Source: Thraustochytrium sp. TN22 (lineage: Eukaryota; Sar; Bigyra; Thraustochytrida; Thraustochytriidae). From it: a stretch of 58,170 bases of DNA. Numbering within the stretch: position 1 is the stretch's first letter; every line of letters starts with the position of its first letter. The stretch covers positions 1 through 58,170 of the forward strand of contig JABLUY010000229.1 of the NCBI GenBank assembly GCA_013306675.1. Reading direction: 5' to 3'. The notes beneath the pieces are model-generated. The model was not told the DNA's origin and ran no database searches. It saw only the letters and a list, made by a program, of their open reading frames with translations. Shown one piece after another: positions 9,383-18,675 of the stretch. Made by a program: the position numbers and the translations under genes.

Positions 9383-12300
9383 TCACTCGTCCAGCATTGC
9401 TCCATTCTCGTTCTCGTCCTCATCCCGCATTGCGGCACTTGCGTTCTTCATGTCCTCCTCCTCCTCCTCATCGTCGTCGTCGTCTTCGCAGGCGTCGTCG
9501 TCGTCGCAAGCCGCGGCGTCAGCCATGACCAAATCGCCATCGTCGTCGTCGTCGTCGTCATCGTCGCCGTCCACACCAGGGGACGAGGCCTCCAGGTACG
9601 AATTTATGTCACGCAACTGGCGCGTCTCGTCCTGATACAGGCACTGGTACACGTCGCAGCAATGCTTGAACTTTGGCCCTTCCCAGTAGACACGGCGACA
9701 TCCCTCCTTCTTGCAGCGATAGAACATATCGACCGTGTCTAAGATCTCGTCCGGGACGGCCTCCACCGAGAGGTGGCCGTCGGCCTTGAGCTGGGCGATC
9801 TCGGCCCGAGTCACCAGTTCAAAGCCAGGTCCGTTGCACTTGATGCAGCGCGAGAGGAAGCCCTTCATGTCGGGCTTGAACGCAAAGCGCTCGCAGACCT
9901 CCTCGAACTGGCGGAAGCGGTTTGCCTGGTTGCGCAGCACGACAATGTCGTCGGCGCGATAGCGGTCCAACACCTTGCGGTCCGTGGTAAGGAAGACCCG
10001 GTGCTCGGCCCGCGCGGCCTCCAGCACCTTATCGAGCTCCTGATACCGCGAGCCACGCATGTTGCGCTTCTGGACCATGCGCTCCTCGACCGGGAGCGAC
10101 TGCAGACTGGGCGCAGCAGCCAGGGCGTCGTTGAGCTCCTGCACGCCCGGCACGTCCTGCGCGCGCACGCAGTCCATGCCGACGATGCGCATCATCTTGC
10201 CGAGCCGGCCCAGCATGTTGTCCACCAGGAACGTGGTGGTCACCTCCGAGCTGAGCCGCGGCGCCGGGGCAGCGCGCGCCTTGTTGGAGATGCCCGCCAC
10301 GCTGCCGCGCGCGCCGCACAGCCGAAGAAGCGTACCAGCGTCGGCGAAGTGAAGCAGGTGCCAGCGCGACCCCGCGCCCGTGTACACGGCGCCCTCAAGT
10401 TCCTCCACGGCGCTGTCACAGATCACCTCGAAGCGGGCCGACCCGCTCGCCACCGGTCCAAGCCCGCCCCCCGGCTGCGCAAAATGCTCCAGACACTCGG
10501 GCGCTGTAGCGCGCCGGATCAGCGCTTTGGACCACGCCGTGAGCCGCGCCTCCTTGACGCTCGAGTCGCCCCGCACAAGAACCAGCACGGGCGCCCACTG
10601 GTTCGCCTCGCGCCGCTGCATGTACGCCATGGATTTGAGTGTCTTGGCCACCGGGACGCCCACCTCCTTGGCCACGTCCTTGACCGAGGTCATGCTCGTA
10701 CGCATGCGTAGGAGCTGAATGCCGCCGTGCGGCAGCGGCGACGCTCCGCGCTCGGCAGGTTCTGGCGTCGAATTGAACGGGACCTGCAACGCGCTGCACC
10801 GCGCCTGGAGCTCCGCGCGCACCGCCTCGAAACACTCGGCGTCCTCCGGATCGATCTCATCTTGCCCGCCCTCGCCGCCCAGTGGCGCCAGCCCCTCACG
10901 GTGCAGGCGCATGTGGGCGCGACTTCCGCTGCGGTCCACGGTGACGAGGAAGTCAGCCGGGATGTGTCTTCCAAAGATGACATCTGCCAGGAGCGTCAAT
11001 GAGTAGGCATCCAGCGCGGCGTAGTGGAGCTGCGCAGGCCGCAGAGGCCGCGCCTCCCAGTCACTGAGCTGCTCCAGCTTGCAGAGCTCCTTGCCCAGCA
11101 CCTGTTCCACGACATGCTTGAGCCCACGTGTCACCTTTTTCTGGTACGTCGGGATCCAAACCGGCGTCGCCTGAGCCCCCTCGTCAACCTCCGCGCCGGG
11201 CGCGGCGCTCGTCGTCGTCGTCGTCGTCGTCAAAGAGGCCGGATCTTGCTCGAGCCGAACGTGCGCAAAGTCCAGTAACGTGTGCAGCTCACGCCAGCAC
11301 GTCTGCTTCGGGTACGACTTGGTAAGCACTTCGAGGTCGGAAGCAAAGCCAAAGGCAACCTTGACCACATCTGGTCGGCGAAAGAGGTGCTCGATATCCG
11401 CGCAGAGCGCGCGGCCGGCCTCGCAGGTGGCGCCCATGAGCCAAATGAGGTCGATGATGACGAGCTGCTGACGCGTGGCCAGCTGCAAGATACTGGCCAC
11501 GTTTGGGCCCTTGTCGAAGCTCGCCTTCCACTCGCCGTCCATGCCAACGATGTTATCCGGTCCCAGGGAGCGCAACCACGCGCTCGCGCGTCGCGCCTCC
11601 GCGTCCGCGCCGACAAACCAGAGAGCCTCCTCGAGTCGCTGTGGCAGCTGCAACTGCGTCGTTGCGCGCTCGCGTTCGCGCGCGTCCGCTGCCGCCTGAT
11701 CAATGAGCCCAAAGGCCTCCGCGTCGGAGGGTAGGTCCAGGCGTCGCGCCACGTAGCGCGCGACCCAGTGCTGACCGCGCTGTACAAGCTGCTCGACGAC
11801 CGCGCCCGTAAGGCGCGGATCGCGATACCGTTCAAGGCGGAAGAGCACCTCGGCGAGCTTGTCCTTTTCCAAAGAGGTCTTGAGTGCCGAGCGCCGGTAT
11901 GCTTGCACGAGCTCGGGGAACTCCCCCTCTAGCCGGTACTCCTTCATGCACGCGTGCGCCTTCCACATGTTCGGTGGGTCCATGCCGAGCGCCGTCCGAA
12001 TGTAGTGGCGCGCCAGCTCCCGAGTCGGGTCCGCCGCGACGAGCTTGCTCATATGCGAGTACCAATGCTGCTCTACGCCGCGGCGCACGAGCTCGGGCAG
12101 GTCTACGGCCCAGCTCGGATCGCCCACTAGCCCAAAGCCGACGGCCAGCTCCGTGATTTCCTTGATGCAGAATGCCTGCTCCTTTTGCCACACAGGTCTC
12201 TTCATCTCCAGGCGCGCGGCCAGGATACGGTAGAAGCGGCGCACCGAGGCGGTCGCCATGGCCGCGCCCGTGGCCGTGCTCACGTGCACGCGGAAAACCT

Positions 12301-12883
12301 GCATGATGCGCATCACCGAGACCGCGCTGAGCATATCCCGCGCCCTGCGCTCGTCACGCGCCTCGTACGCCGCCATGCGCTCGCGCAAGAGCGCCTCGCA
12401 TAGCGCCAGCGCGCGCACGCTAGCCATGTCGTCCGCGGTCGTCGACCCTGTCAACGCTGTCTTCGTCGTGGACGTCTGCGTCTGCGTCTGCGTCTGCTGC
12501 ACGTCCTGCGTTGCTACGGAGAGCGCGTCGATGCACAAGAACAGCAGGTCAGCGAACTCGCGCCGCGCCGCGAGCTCCTCGAAGAGCACCACGAGCTTCA
12601 GCCCCGGCAGCTTCGCAAAGCTCGCCGCCAGCACGTCCTTGCGTGCCTTGAACTCGCGGGACGCCTCCTTCTTGGACGGCGTCACGCTTGCCCCCTCCGC
12701 CGCCGCGTTGCTGCCCTCCAGCTCCTCGCGTCGCGCGCCCTGAAGCGCGCGCAGCACACGCAGCGCCGCGTCGCGCCCATCGGCGTCCGCGTCCCGCGCC
12801 GCATCCAGCACCGCCAGCGCCTCGGCGACGGCGCTCACGTCCGTGGGCTCGCGCTCCCGCGCCTGCGCCCGCCCGCCCGCCAT
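9383..12883 (-). CDS. EXD3/mut-7-like 3'-5' exonuclease with YbaK and Mut7-C domains (1166 aa)
   Basis: The ATG at 12883 is chosen; the frame extends slightly upstream only from a GTG. Residues 1-~430 are helical and TPR-like, as in EXD3/mut-7. A DEDDy exonuclease covers ~430-640: exoI motif GMDGEWK with the D-x-E pair, a middle aspartate in FASDLEVL, and the last motif YAALDAYSL. At ~731-870 there is a YbaK/ProX-type aminoacyl-tRNA deacylase-like domain (TSVKDVAKEVGVPVAKTLKS, later GLGPVASG and YTGAGSRWHLL). At ~882-1105 comes a Mut7-C PIN-like RNase domain (FLVDNMLGRLGKMMRI, FLTTDRKVLDRY) with a CxxC zinc ribbon. The tail is poly-D/E. Activity as an RNA exonuclease is inferred from the conserved catalytic residues. 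Confidence 0.9.
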   Translation of the reverse strand: MAGGRAQAREREPTDVSAVAEALAVLDAARDADADGRDAALRVLRALQGARREELEGSNAAAEGASVTPSKKEASREFKARKDVLAASFAKLPGLKLVVLFEELAARREFADLLFLCIDALSVATQDVQQTQTQTQTSTTKTALTGSTTADDMASVRALALCEALLRERMAAYEARDERRARDMLSAVSVMRIMQVFRVHVSTATGAAMATASVRRFYRILAARLEMKRPVWQKEQAFCIKEITELAVGFGLVGDPSWAVDLPELVRRGVEQHWYSHMSKLVAADPTRELARHYIRTALGMDPPNMWKAHACMKEYRLEGEFPELVQAYRRSALKTSLEKDKLAEVLFRLERYRDPRLTGAVVEQLVQRGQHWVARYVARRLDLPSDAEAFGLIDQAAADARERERATTQLQLPQRLEEALWFVGADAEARRASAWLRSLGPDNIVGMDGEWKASFDKGPNVASILQLATRQQLVIIDLIWLMGATCEAGRALCADIEHLFRRPDVVKVAFGFASDLEVLTKSYPKQTCWRELHTLLDFAHVRLEQDPASLTTTTTTTSAAPGAEVDEGAQATPVWIPTYQKKVTRGLKHVVEQVLGKELCKLEQLSDWEARPLRPAQLHYAALDAYSLTLLADVIFGRHIPADFLVTVDRSGSRAHMRLHREGLAPLGGEGGQDEIDPEDAECFEAVRAELQARCSALQVPFNSTPEPAERGASPLPHGGIQLLRMRTSMTSVKDVAKEVGVPVAKTLKSMAYMQRREANQWAPVLVLVRGDSSVKEARLTAWSKALIRRATAPECLEHFAQPGGGLGPVASGSARFEVICDSAVEELEGAVYTGAGSRWHLLHFADAGTLLRLCGARGSVAGISNKARAAPAPRLSSEVTTTFLVDNMLGRLGKMMRIVGMDCVRAQDVPGVQELNDALAAAPSLQSLPVEERMVQKRNMRGSRYQELDKVLEAARAEHRVFLTTDRKVLDRYRADDIVVLRNQANRFRQFEEVCERFAFKPDMKGFLSRCIKCNGPGFELVTRAEIAQLKADGHLSVEAVPDEILDTVDMFYRCKKEGCRRVYWEGPKFKHCCDVYQCLYQDETRQLRDINSYLEASSPGVDGDDDDDDDDDGDLVMADAAACDDDDACEDDDDDEEEEEDMKNASAAMRDEDENENGAMLDE

Positions 12884-13251
12884 CCTGCCGAGCGCGCCGC
12901 GCCGCGCGCCACGCGCCTCGAGCCCGAGCCTCGCCACCGAGCCTCGGCGCGACGGGGTCTGCGCCGCCGCGCCGCCTGCTTCGATCCGTGCCCGTGCCCA
13001 GCGCGTTCTTGCTGTCAGCCAGCGCAGGGTACGAGTGCCTGGGCATCAACCAAGCAAGGCCAAGCGAGGCCAAGCGAGGCCAAGCGAGAGCAGGTCCTGC
13101 GTACTTGCACTCCAGGTGGGGAGCGCATCTGCTTTTAGGCACACGTACATTTTATAGGCGGGGAAGGTCGTGCAGAGAGATGCGCAGAGGTTCTTCTTGG
13201 GGAAAGGCTGCGACGTGAACGGGAAAGTGGTTGAGGAGAGAGTGGCTCATC

Positions 13252-13908
13252 TTAGTTCATGTTATCGCTGTTGCCGTCAGGGTCGGTTGAGTCGGTGTGT
13301 TCGTAGGTGTCATCGTAGTCGTCATCGTAGTCGTCATCATCGTCGTTGCCTTCAAAGTTGCCGTCGTCGTCCTGGTTGTCGTCGTATTTGTCGTCAGAGT
13401 ACCATTCTTGCCTTAGTTCATCCATCCTTTGTCGCAGTTGCTGGAGCTCCATCGAGATACATTCGCGTTGTTGCTCAAGCAGATCTTGGATGTCGTATCG
13501 GTTGCCCCTTAGCTGCTGCTGGATGTTGTCACAAAATTCGTCATACCCGTCCACGCCGTTCGCCCCCCATTTGTAGTAGTCGTCGTAGTCGCCGTCATCG
13601 GAATCGCTATAGTAGTAGGTCTTGTCATTGTAGTAGTCTTCAAGGTCGTCGTTTTCAGAGTTGCTGTAGTCGATGTCTTCGTTGTAGTGGTGGTTTCCGT
13701 TGTAGTCGCCGTCGTCGTCATGGTACAGTTCTTCGATCATTCCTCGAAGGTCTTGAAGTTCCCTCAAGTAGTGTCTGCGTTGCATGTCAATTAAGGCTCG
13801 AATGCCAGATGTGTAGGACTCTAGTTGGGTTTTGACGTCGTCACAGAATTCAGCATACTCGCCCACGTCATCCGACTTCATATTATAGTACTGAATGTTG
13901 GTGCTCAT
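13252..13908 (-). CDS. Acidic two-repeat coiled-coil protein, orphan (218 aa)
   Basis: From the ATG at 13908 the protein has two related modules. Module 1 (~14-69) begins with EYAEFCDDVKTQL and ends with LQDLRGMIEELYHDDD. Module 2 (~117-175) begins with GYDEFCDNIQQQL and ends with LQQLRQRMDELRQEWYSDD. Each is a predicted helix pair followed by a D/Y/N-rich acidic spacer; the C-terminus is almost all D, E, Y and N. Base composition is visibly lower in GC than the flanking genes. The frame is open to an ATG at 14310, but the added part has no protein-like pattern. I know no family for it. It could be a young or transferred gene. Confidence 0.6.
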   Translation of the reverse strand: MSTNIQYYNMKSDDVGEYAEFCDDVKTQLESYTSGIRALIDMQRRHYLRELQDLRGMIEELYHDDDGDYNGNHHYNEDIDYSNSENDDLEDYYNDKTYYYSDSDDGDYDDYYKWGANGVDGYDEFCDNIQQQLRGNRYDIQDLLEQQRECISMELQQLRQRMDELRQEWYSDDKYDDNQDDDGNFEGNDDDDDYDDDYDDTYEHTDSTDPDGNSDNMN

Positions 13909-15003
13909 GGTCGCTGGGCCTCTTAGCTGGAGTGCAGATACAGAGCAAATGACGGAACGGGTGGTGAGGCCTCCTTCGTCGACGTCTACGTTGCAGGTTT
14001 GCTGCTCCAGCGCGCGAGGCCTCCGGGAGCTTGCGCGACCCAAGCGAGAGCCAGAGCTCCGGCACTCCCGCGAGGACGCGCCATTCCACTCGTGAGAGCT
14101 GCCGTGACGAGTCGATCCCGCCAGAATCGACTGTGAGCGCTGAAAGTGCAAGATCCGCTCAAGTTCCTCACAAGGAGCACATGTGATCGGAACGATTTCA
14201 GAACTTCTCCAGAACTCCGAGTTTGAAGTGCTGTAGGAAGGGGAAGCATTTGCGTGTGCCGGCCAATCGCCGCAATGCGCCTGCATCACCAAGACGGCGT
14301 CCAACGACATCGCCGTCACTCTTCTAATTCTGTGTTGCTGACCAGGCCTGCTTCACTTTTGAGCATCAGCATCGGCAAGAACCGAAGCAGGGCTCGCACA
14401 GTGCCCAATCTCTTGTCAGCGAGAGCTTCCAAGACAGCTCAACAAGCCGCGAGCGCCTTGCTTTTCACGTTCCGCTTCGAGGCGCCGGCGCTTGGGCTCT
14501 TCGATTCGACGATCGTTTTCGAGACTTCCACGATGCGGGTCTCCGTTGCAGGCTTTCGTCTCGGCACTGGCATCAAACAGGATTCTGCGCTAAAGCTGAG
14601 AGCTGGGACCGCATGCGCAAGCAAGCAGAGAGCAGAGCCTCTGAGAGCATACCGGCCAGCGCGAGCAGCCAGCGCGAAACACGTACGCGGCGCCTGACAG
14701 GGAGCCTGAACGGACAGAGAAGATGGTCTCAAGAGCAGCGGCATTTTCTGCGCGACAGTTCGCGGCGAAAAGCACGCTCACGTCAACACAAGCGGTCTTC
14801 TCTCGCGAGTATGCCTGTACAGATCGCTCTGCCTGTACGTCGGGCAATGTCGCTGGCGCCCTTCACTGGCAAAAGCGGCGTGATCTGGTAGCCGTTACAG
14901 TTTTGCGAGCCCGGCTCGACTCGGACCTTGCAGTCACGGTGACGGCGATCATGGCATGCATTGTCATCCAGAGCGGTGATGCTCGAGCGGCGATGAGGCG
15001 AGC
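13909..15003. other. Intergenic region, no gene supported
   Basis: This is a divergent gap between the acidic orphan and the IQ-motif gene. Composition is moderately GC-rich. The open frames are short, mutually overlapping and low-complexity. I see no RNA gene. It should hold both promoters. Confidence 0.5.
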
Positions 15004-16398
15004 ATGAGCGAGGCTGCGCGCGGGCGCTGGTTCGACTACGATGGGCAACGCGAGCGGTTCGAGGCGCGCGAGCTGGCGCAGTTGCGTGCGCGCAAGCGCA
15101 ACCTCGCTCGGTACGCGGCCGGCGACCTGGAGGAGGTGGCGCGGGCGCGGGACGCGGAGCTGCGCGAGCGGCTGCACCGACTGGCGCAGCGGCGCTGGGA
15201 GCTACTGCTAGAGACCAAAGGCGCCGCGGAGGAGATCCGCAACCTGGAGGCGGCGTTGACTACGAGCTTTCGCAACGCGGCGGCTGGCCCGGACCTGGCG
15301 GCGCTGCCGCCGGCGCACATCTCGCGCGGTGCCTTCGAGGACCTCGTGTCCGCGAGCGGCGCGGTGCGACGTGATGCGGCGCGCGAGATCTTCTTGGGCT
15401 TTGCCGCTGTGCAGCACCTGCGCGCGGACGTGGTGGTCTTCGAGCTGACGGAGGCGGACGCGCGCGAGGTGGTCGCGGCGGCGCAGTTCTGCCTTTTCCG
15501 GCCGGCGGCGGCGCGCGAGCGCTTTACGACGGACCTCTTCACGTGCTTCGGGGCGCGTGTCATGTCGCAGCGCGACCTGGAGGCGCTGCTGTCGCTGGGC
15601 GTGCACGAGGCCGAGGCCCTGCGGCAGCTCAAGGAGGTGGCCGAGGCGGCGTGGCGCGCCGCACCCTCGCTCTCAGACCGTGTCAAGGGCCACATCTCGC
15701 GCGACGGCCTGAGAGCCGTGCTGCACGCCGTGGGCGGGCCCTTGGAGGGCCTTTTTGCGCCGCCGCGCGCCGGCGTGCTGTGCGCGTGGGAGCGCGAGTA
15801 CCTGCCCGATGCGGTCGCGGACCGCGTGCTGCGCGCGAGGCGGCGCAAGACGGTGGACGACCGCTTCGCGAGGATGCGCACGCGCAGGACGCGCGCACAG
15901 TTGCACCGGCGGCTGCGGCACTGGCGCCGGGCGGCGCGCAGCCGCCGGCGACTGCGGACCGTCCTGGCGGCACGTGCGCGCGTGTGGGACGCCTCGGCCG
16001 TGGAGAACGCCTTCGCGGCGTGGTCTGCCTTCGCGGTGGCCGATATTCTCGTACGCCGCGCGCAGCGGTTCGCGCGCGTGGTGGTGGCGCAGGCGCGGCG
16101 CCGAGACCTAGCCCTGCGGCGCTGGGCTGTCTGGACCATTCAGCAGACGTGGCGCGGCTACCGGGCTCGCGAGGAGCTGGCCCGCTTCAAGCAGCGGCGC
16201 TTGGCTGCGGTCCGCGTGTTGCAGCGCTTCTGGCACGAGCGCAAGCGCGCATACGAGACCAAGATGGAGCTCTTCCGGTCGATCCGAGCCGGCTGGCAGC
16301 GTGAGCGCGAGCTGGCGGCGACTCGTATCCAGACGGCGTACCGCTGCCGCTTGTCGCGCCTTCGCGCCGCCTCGCGGCGTCAGGCTTTGGGTCGATGA
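15004..16398 (+). CDS. IQ-motif protein, probable calmodulin-binding (464 aa)
   Basis: The start is the ATG at 15004. The N-terminal half (~1-280) is helical and rich in R, A, E and L. The region ~120-290 has an EF-hand-like helix pattern without clear calcium loops (ISRGAFEDLV, MSQRDLEALLSLG, ISRDGLRAVL). The C-terminal third carries IQ-type motifs: TIQQTWRGYRAREELARF (~379-396), a weaker VRVLQRFWHERKRAYE, and TRIQTAYRCRLSRLRA near the end. IQ motifs bind calmodulin or centrin-like light chains. An axonemal or basal-body role is possible given neighbouring flagellar genes, but this is inference. It is convergent with the MazG fusion, 240 bp apart. Confidence 0.8.
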   Translation: MSEAARGRWFDYDGQRERFEARELAQLRARKRNLARYAAGDLEEVARARDAELRERLHRLAQRRWELLLETKGAAEEIRNLEAALTTSFRNAAAGPDLAALPPAHISRGAFEDLVSASGAVRRDAAREIFLGFAAVQHLRADVVVFELTEADAREVVAAAQFCLFRPAAARERFTTDLFTCFGARVMSQRDLEALLSLGVHEAEALRQLKEVAEAAWRAAPSLSDRVKGHISRDGLRAVLHAVGGPLEGLFAPPRAGVLCAWEREYLPDAVADRVLRARRRKTVDDRFARMRTRRTRAQLHRRLRHWRRAARSRRRLRTVLAARARVWDASAVENAFAAWSAFAVADILVRRAQRFARVVVAQARRRDLALRRWAVWTIQQTWRGYRAREELARFKQRRLAAVRVLQRFWHERKRAYETKMELFRSIRAGWQRERELAATRIQTAYRCRLSRLRAASRRQALGR

Positions 16399-16638
16399 AG
16401 AAGGCTTCGATCAATCGATCGTTCTCCAGACCGACCGACCGACTGAACGACCACCCAATGGCAAGGAAAGACTGAAGTCGACATGCAAGAAAGGGGGCTT
16501 CGGGGCTACGCTCGTTGCATGATGTGGCTGTCTCGCCCCTGTCCCTTACTTGTTTACATACGAGTGAGTAGGTGTATGTGTTGTGTTGTACTGCGATGTG
16601 ATGTGATGGTCTTTGTATGAGAAAACAACTTTGTCAGA

Positions 16639-17511
16639 TCAAATGAGGCTGCCAGGGTTGTTGTGCGGCTGGCCGGGCGGCATGGTGGGCTCAAACTCGG
16701 TGTACTTCTTGGTGTTGCCCATACTCTTGTCCTTGGGGTACTTCATGTCGTTCTTCTGAATCTTTTCAAGCGTGGCGTTGGCCAGGTCGATGCCGCAGCG
16801 GTCGGCCAGGCGCGTGACGTAGATGAGGATGTCGGCGAGCTCGTCGGCCACGCGCATGCGGTCCTTCATGCTAAAGTTGCCGAGCCCGGGCGGCACGCCC
16901 TCCTTCCACTGAAAGATCTCGGCGAGCTCGCCAACCTCGCCCATGAGCGCGAGGACGAGGTTGCGCGGCGTGTGGAACTGCTCCCAATTGCGCTCGTCGC
17001 TAAAGGCCTGGATGCGTTCGCGGATGCTCTCGAGCGTGACGCCGCCCGCGAACTGCGTGGGCGCGTACGGCATGACCGAAACCGGCGCGCCGGGCCCCAC
17101 GTCGCCCACCGAGTCCTTGTGCGTGCGCAGGCGCTTGTTGACGTTGTTCGGGTTGCGCTTCTTGCCCTTGGGCGGGCCGCGCTTCTTGGACAGCGAGTAC
17201 ACGCACTCCAGGCCCTTCTTGGCGCACCGCTTGCACGGCGTTTCGCCCGTGCACTTGACCTTGATCTGCGTGCACATGTCGCACGAGGTTTTCCTCACCG
17301 ACGTCAGCTGCGCCGTGTGCTGCGGCTCCGCCGGCGGCGGCGGCACCTCGTGCCCGTACGGCGGCGGCGGCGCCTGCCCGCCCTGCAGGTCGCCCTGCTG
17401 GTGCATCACGCCCTGCGCCATCATCATGTCCCCGTCCATCCCGTGCTGGTCTTCATCGTCCATCACCTTCCCGCCGCCCTCGCGCGCCTCCAGGTGGTGC
17501 CCGTGCTCCAT
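16639..17511 (-). CDS. Zn2Cys6 zinc-cluster protein fused to a MazG/dCTPase-type NTP pyrophosphohydrolase (290 aa)
   Basis: The start is the ATG at 17511. Residues ~1-75 are H/G/P-rich. At ~76-105 there is a complete Zn2Cys6 cluster, CDMCTQIKVKC then CKRCAKKGLEC, spacing C-x2-C-x6-C-x5-C-x2-C-x6-C, followed by a basic arm (KKRGPPKGKKR). From ~165 to 280 lies an all-alpha MazG-like domain of the dCTP pyrophosphatase (DCTPP1) type: RNLVLALMGEVGELAEIFQW gives the E-x-x-E pair and DELADILIYVTRLAD the E-x-x-D pair that bind Mg-NTP. DCTPP1 hydrolyses non-canonical dCTP analogues to the monophosphate. The zinc cluster is known mostly from fungal transcription factors, so nuclear or DNA-bound action is plausible but inferred. 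Confidence 0.92.
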   Translation of the reverse strand: MEHGHHLEAREGGGKVMDDEDQHGMDGDMMMAQGVMHQQGDLQGGQAPPPPYGHEVPPPPAEPQHTAQLTSVRKTSCDMCTQIKVKCTGETPCKRCAKKGLECVYSLSKKRGPPKGKKRNPNNVNKRLRTHKDSVGDVGPGAPVSVMPYAPTQFAGGVTLESIRERIQAFSDERNWEQFHTPRNLVLALMGEVGELAEIFQWKEGVPPGLGNFSMKDRMRVADELADILIYVTRLADRCGIDLANATLEKIQKNDMKYPKDKSMGNTKKYTEFEPTMPPGQPHNNPGSLI

Positions 17512-18675
17512 CCCGCCGCGGTCGTTAGCCTCCGCCGCGCCGCCCTCGTACGCCCGCCTCCTCTCCTTCTGCCCTATGCCAGCCAGCCGCGCCTTCGCGC
17601 AGCCCGGCCCGGCCCGGCCCGGCCCGGCCGCCGCGGCCGCGCCGCCGGGGGGGCGCCGGGCGCCGCCGGCCGAGCGCCGCCGCCGCGCAGGCCGTGCGCG
17701 ACCCGGAGCGCGCGCGGGGCGCGAGCGCGGCGCGCGGAGGCGAGCGAGCAGGCCGCGAAGCCGCCCTTGTTGTGGTTTGGTTTTGCCGGCGCGCTTTCGC
17801 CGCTTTCGCCGCGGGGGCGCGCGGGGAGTCCGCGCGCGCGCCCGCTAGCCGCCGCGCTGCCGGGGGCTAGCGGCTGTTGCGCGCGCCGCGCGCAGGCTAC
17901 CCCCCGGGGAGACCGCGCGCGAGGGGGACCTGCAGGAGGACCTGCAGGAGGACGCCGGGGAGGTGGACATCGACGGGGAGGAACGGGAGGAGGAGGAGGA
18001 GGAGGAGGGGGAGGAGGGGGGAGGGAGGGAGGAGAAGGGAGGAGGGGGAGGAGGGGGAGGAGGACGGCGCGGCGAGCGAGCGAGCGAGCGAGCGAAGTCG
18101 GGCGCGGGAGAGGAGGGAGAAGAGGGGTTGGGCCGAGGAGGCGGAGGCCGAGGCCGAGGAGGCGTCGCTGGGGTGGTGGGTGGTGGACGCGGGAGTCGTC
18201 GTGTGACTCCTTGGCGAAGAGAAGGTCACGAGCCGTGGAGGCGGGCGAAAGGCCGAGACGAGGGTGAAGGCGCAGCGCGGCAGTGGCTTGGGGGAGGGTA
18301 CAGGCGGGATTGCGCATGCGATCTGGGCTACTTGGGAGAATGCAGGCGACAGGACGTGAGGCGAGCGGCTGCTCGATGTTGTGTATCGGCGCCGGCCGGG
18401 CTAAAGCTTTCAATAAAATCATGCACGGCGAACGGAGCCTGACAAAGAAAAGGGCGTCGTGGGTCCGGTCGCCCTGGCGCGAGCTCGACTCGACTCGGAC
18501 GCGCGCACATGGTGGGCGTTGCGCGAGCGAGCTCGAGTGGGACCCGTGATCCCGCCGGCCGCGGCGCCGCCGTTAGTCGTGCTCGACCAAGCACTCACTT
18601 CAAGGCAAGCAAGCAAGCGAGCAAGCAAAGCAATCAAGATCGATCGGAGCGGCGCGCGGGCGACCGGGCAGGGCG
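17512..18675. other. 1.2-kb GC-rich intergenic region with purine tract
   Basis: This is a divergent gap. Around 17965-18065 one strand is almost pure G and A (GAGGAGG units), followed by GCGA tetranucleotide repeats near 18075-18095. Short CCCGG repeats occur near 17607-17630. No recognisable coding sequence; open frames are P/R/G-only. Confidence 0.55.

Noticed and set aside
14254-15007. Small plus-strand open frames before the IQ gene
   Set aside because: They overlap one another in different frames, contain no domain and have no counterpart signal; treated as noncoding.
16663-18267. Plus-strand 534-residue open frame across the MazG fusion
   Set aside because: Antisense shadow for its first part and pure G/R/A low-complexity for the rest.
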